8,345 nt of DNA, from contig JAQVIB010000084.1 of the NCBI GenBank assembly GCA_028695945.1, positions 1-8,345 of the forward strand, written 5' to 3'. Positions 6,766 to 8,345 of the stretch are shown here, in pieces (position 1 is the stretch's first letter; each line of letters opens with the position of its first letter). The notes under the pieces were generated by a model. It saw only the letters and a program-made list of their open reading frames with translations, did not search any database and was not told the DNA's origin. Origin of the DNA: Lachnospiraceae bacterium. GTDB lineage: Bacteria > Bacillota > Clostridia > Lachnospirales > Anaerotignaceae. Made by a program: the position numbers and the translations under genes.

Positions 6766-6792
6766 TCACACCGCATAAATAAGTAAGTGTGA
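6766..6792. repeat. Everted repeat TCACAC-N15-GTGTGA upstream of the symporter gene
   Basis: Two perfect 6-bp arms (6766-6771 and 6787-6792) separated by 15 bp. A third related element (AGTGA on the minus strand, 6755-6759) lies nearby. No T-tract adjoins the arms, so it is not a terminator. The GTGA half-sites resemble those of Crp-type regulators, but order and spacing differ from the classic TGTGA-N6-TCACA. A regulatory role is speculative. Confidence 0.35.
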
Positions 6793-6865
6793 TAAAAAAA
6801 TCTTTTTATACCGCTTTAAAAATAATATTCACTTGTACCTCTTTTAATTATTGCGAAATACTTCT

Positions 6866-7534
6866 TTAATTACACATTTTTCTCAGTCTGTCCTCATCAA
6901 TTACCTCTATTCCGCCACGGAAAAGACGCACCATTTTCTCACTTTGGAAGTATTTAAGCATACGTGTTACCACCTCTCGTGCCGTACCCATATGTCTTGC
7001 AATCTTTTCGTGGGTAATTGAAAGGGTACTGTTTTGCTCAATATTAATTTCCTCACACAAAAATTCTGCAAGTCGCACGTCAAAACTTTTAAACATAATT
7101 TGCTCTATAAGCCACATAACCTCTGAAAATCTTGTTGCCATAAGCTGGCTTGTGTAATTTGCCACTACAAGGGATTTTTGCATAAGACCCTCGTATACAG
7201 GGGACTTAATAACCAGCATTTCTGCATCCGTTTCCGCTTCCACATTAACTTCAAACTGTATGCTGTTCATCATACACGATGCTGAAAACAGACACATGTC
7301 TCTTTCAAAAAGGCGGTATAATGTTATCTCTCTTCCGCTTTCATTTAAAATATAGGTTCTTATAATTCCTTTTTTTATAAGCAGCAATCCAACACAATCT
7401 TCCGCACCATTATGAATAATTGTACCAGCTTTAACTGTTTTCACACTTGTTCCGTTCGTAAGTATATCTCTTTCTTTATCATTAAGCTTGCTCCATACTG
7501 GAAAAAAGGCTGCAAGGTCATTTTTTATATCCAT
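6866..7534 (-). CDS. Crp/Fnr family transcriptional regulator
   Basis: A 222-residue protein, normal for the family. An N-terminal cyclic-nucleotide-binding-like beta-roll (about 15-115) leads through a long dimer helix (about 120-150) to a C-terminal winged helix-turn-helix (about 165-220). The turn is SITHEKIARHMGTAREVVTRML, whose RExxxR pattern (Arg186, Glu187, Arg191) matches the DNA-reading residues of Crp. The Gly-Glu and Arg pair that Crp uses to hold cAMP is not evident in the beta-roll, and there is no Fnr-type N-terminal cysteine cluster, so the signal is unknown. Cys81 and Cys87 flank a family-typical LFSAS stretch. The ATG at 7532-7534 follows AGAGGTG (7540-7546) by 5 nt; a TTG one codon earlier would be too close. 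It lies 17 bp after the DUF134 gene and forms an operon with it. The nearby reductase fragment suggests redox or sulfur/nitrogen control, by inference only. Confidence 0.9.
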   Translation of the reverse strand: MDIKNDLAAFFPVWSKLNDKERDILTNGTSVKTVKAGTIIHNGAEDCVGLLLIKKGIIRTYILNESGREITLYRLFERDMCLFSASCMMNSIQFEVNVEAETDAEMLVIKSPVYEGLMQKSLVVANYTSQLMATRFSEVMWLIEQIMFKSFDVRLAEFLCEEINIEQNSTLSITHEKIARHMGTAREVVTRMLKYFQSEKMVRLFRGGIEVIDEDRLRKMCN

Positions 7535-7551
7535 CAAGGCACCTCTTTATT

Positions 7552-7899
7552 TTATTCTTCACCATTTCTGTGACAACATTTATTCCCTTTGCAAGATGAA
7601 TCGTTTCCGCCACAAACTCTAAAATCTCCGCCCTCTATTTTAAGTGTTTTCCCATTTACAAGACAATCTGCCAGTTTTTTACGTGCACTAATGTAAATAG
7701 CCTGCACAGTTGTTCTCGCTATATCCATTTTCCCTGCACATTCCTCTTGTGTCATTTCCTCAAGGTCAATAAGGCGAATTGTTTCATATTCATCTACAGT
7801 CATGGTAACTGTTAAACAACATCTGCCTAAATTAGATGGTGTAAACCCTGTATTTAAAGGCATAGCACATACCTTTCTGCATTTCTTAGGTCTTGCCAT
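7552..7899 (-). CDS. DUF134 (UPF0251) family putative DNA-binding protein
   Basis: A 115-residue protein matching the DUF134 family throughout. The N-terminus is MARPKKCRKVCAMP, then TVDEYETIRLIDLE (34-47) and TQEECAGKMDIARTTVQAIY (50-69). The last is a sigma-70 region 4-like helix-turn-helix. The domain ends with KTLKIEGGDF (84-93). The C-terminal tail is rich in Cys and His (Cys96, 103, 108, 109, His110), as is common in the family, and may bind metal. Function in the family is unproven; DNA binding is inferred from the fold. The start is secure: GGAGGTG (7905-7911) lies 5 nt before the ATG. It is the first gene of an operon with the Crp/Fnr regulator, under a strong promoter. Confidence 0.92.
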   Translation of the reverse strand: MARPKKCRKVCAMPLNTGFTPSNLGRCCLTVTMTVDEYETIRLIDLEEMTQEECAGKMDIARTTVQAIYISARKKLADCLVNGKTLKIEGGDFRVCGGNDSSCKGNKCCHRNGEE

Positions 7900-7920
7900 A
7901 TTTTCACCTCCATTTTTTAA

Positions 7921-7933
7921 TAAACATTGTTTA
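7921..7933. repeat. Small palindrome in the DUF134-Crp leader
   Basis: TAAAC-ATT-GTTTA, perfect 5-bp arms, about 20-30 bp upstream of the DUF134 start codon and 10 bp before its ribosome site. It could be an operator half or a weak leader hairpin. In sequence this AT-rich, chance remains possible. Confidence 0.3.
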
Positions 7934-7945
7934 AATTAATCAGCG

Positions 7946-7958
7946 TTTACCAAGTAAA
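7946..7958. repeat. Small palindrome spanning the predicted DUF134 transcription start
   Basis: TTTAC-CAA-GTAAA, perfect 5-bp arms, centred just downstream of the -10 box and over the predicted start near 7955. The position suits a repressor site, possibly for self-control of this regulator operon. That role is inferred from position only. Confidence 0.35.
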
Positions 7959-7961
7959 TCA

Positions 7962-7989
7962 ATTATACAATATTAAAGCAATATGTCAA
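7962..7989 (-). promoter_or_regulatory. Strong promoter of the DUF134-Crp/Fnr operon
   Basis: Perfect -35 TTGACA (7984-7989), a 16-bp spacer and perfect -10 TATAAT (7962-7967). The predicted start near 7955 gives a leader of about 55 nt. It lies 14 bp downstream of the preceding terminator's T-tract. Confidence 0.88.
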
Positions 7990-8003
7990 TAAAGGCAAAA
8001 TTT

Positions 8004-8032
8004 AAAAAGCCCATAGCAATGTAGCTATAGGC
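8004..8032 (-). terminator. Intrinsic terminator of the reductase gene
   Basis: GCCTATAGC (8032-8024) pairs with GCTATGGGC (8017-8009) as a 9-bp stem with one U-G pair and a 6-nt loop. Five T follow on the minus strand (8008-8004), then AAATTTT. It begins 10 nt after the reductase stop codon. Confidence 0.88.
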
Positions 8033-8042
8033 ATTAAGTGTG

Positions 8043-8345
8043 TCACCTTTTCATTATTTCTTTAGCAATTATTTCGTGTTTTCTATCTAACACATCACTT
8101 TGCAAAATCAAGTTTTCCACCTTTTCAAATCCAATTCTATCTATCATGTCGGCAAAACGCTCCTTTTTGAAAGCATTGTCTCGATATACAAGTATAATTT
8201 TTTCAACTATATCAAGTGCTTTATCAACCTCATAAATTCCTTGAAGGTAAGAGCCTTTTCTGCCTTCTCGTCCCCATCTGCCACCAATTAAAACCTTAAC
8301 GCCCTTTTCCTGCACTTCTATACACTTAAACGGACAGGTAATTAT
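8043..8345 (-). CDS. 4Fe-4S sulfite/nitrite reductase-like protein, C-terminal 100 residues (runs off the right edge)
   Basis: The frame is open to the edge of the window, so the 5' part is missing; the internal GTG at 8313-8315 is not a real start. The visible part begins IITCPFKCIEV, where Cys-Pro fits the last cysteine of a ferredoxin-type CxxCxxCxxxCP cluster motif. VKVLIGGRWGREGRKG follows, then VVEKIILVYRDNAFKKERFADMIDRIGFEKVE split over the final half. This order (ferredoxin cluster, then GGRWG, then ERFxDxIDRxGFE) is what I know from the C-terminal ends of small anaerobic sulfite/nitrite reductase-like proteins (NIR_SIR type, AsrC-like) of Clostridia. These carry siroheme and Fe-S clusters and reduce sulfite or nitrite. 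The siroheme-binding part lies outside the window, so catalytic function cannot be confirmed. A terminator follows and separates it from the DUF134-Crp operon. Confidence 0.75.
   Translation of the reverse strand: MITCPFKCIEVQEKGVKVLIGGRWGREGRKGSYLQGIYEVDKALDIVEKIILVYRDNAFKKERFADMIDRIGFEKVENLILQSDVLDRKHEIIAKEIMKR

Noticed and set aside
6806..6832. A micro-ORF (GTG start, 8 residues) in the gap before the symporter gene, preceded by AAGAGGT
   Set aside because: The ribosome-like site is reasonable, but 8 codons in AT-rich spacer easily arise by chance. There is no run of regulatory codons and no attenuator hairpin after it.
6734..6865. Possible glycine riboswitch or T-box before the symporter gene
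   Set aside because: The leader is short and AT-rich, and I see neither conserved aptamer cores nor a terminator/antiterminator pair.

Overview
All recognisable genes lie on the minus strand, so the text order runs against transcription. The sequence is AT-rich with strong Shine-Dalgarno sites (GGAGGTG type), sigma-A-like TTGACA/TATAAT promoters and hairpin-plus-T-tract terminators. Together with a diphosphate-type phosphofructokinase, a siroheme sulfite/nitrite reductase fragment, a DUF134 protein and a small orphan membrane protein known from gut Firmicutes, this points to an anaerobic member of the Clostridia (Lachnospiraceae or a relative). That assignment is an inference from gene content and style, not from a marker gene.

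Region by region, in transcription order from the right end. (1) 8345-8043: the C-terminal 100 residues of a 4Fe-4S sulfite/nitrite reductase-like protein, closed by a clear terminator. (2) 7989-6866: a strong promoter drives a two-gene operon of a DUF134 (UPF0251) putative DNA-binding protein and a Crp/Fnr-family regulator. (3) 6733-5357: a sodium- (or proton-) coupled alanine/glycine symporter of the AGCS family. I see neither a clear promoter of its own nor a clear terminator before or after it. (4) 5270-4883: a small two-helix membrane protein with an acidic tail, with its own promoter and terminator. (5) 4863-4601: a promoter, tRNA-Asp(GTC), tRNA-Val(TAC) and a strong terminator. (6) 4563-3190: a phosphofructokinase with diphosphate-type active-site residues, with two candidate promoters and a strong terminator. 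(7) 3191-1: an operon of recD2, comF (comFC) and the start of a patatin-like phospholipase gene, with gaps of 12 and 20 bp. Its -35 element starts inside the T-tract of the preceding terminator.

Most of the window is ordinary chromosomal housekeeping DNA: energy metabolism, amino-acid uptake, tRNAs and DNA processing. I found no CRISPR array, insertion sequence, phage gene, toxin-antitoxin pair or convincing new system. The points most worth a second look are the regulatory pair beside the reductase fragment, palindromes that overlap promoters, the small membrane protein with its acidic tail, the unusual phosphofructokinase signature, and the recD2-comF coupling. Four protein starts deserve care: recD2, the Crp/Fnr gene and the small membrane protein start inside their longest frames, and comF starts with TTG.
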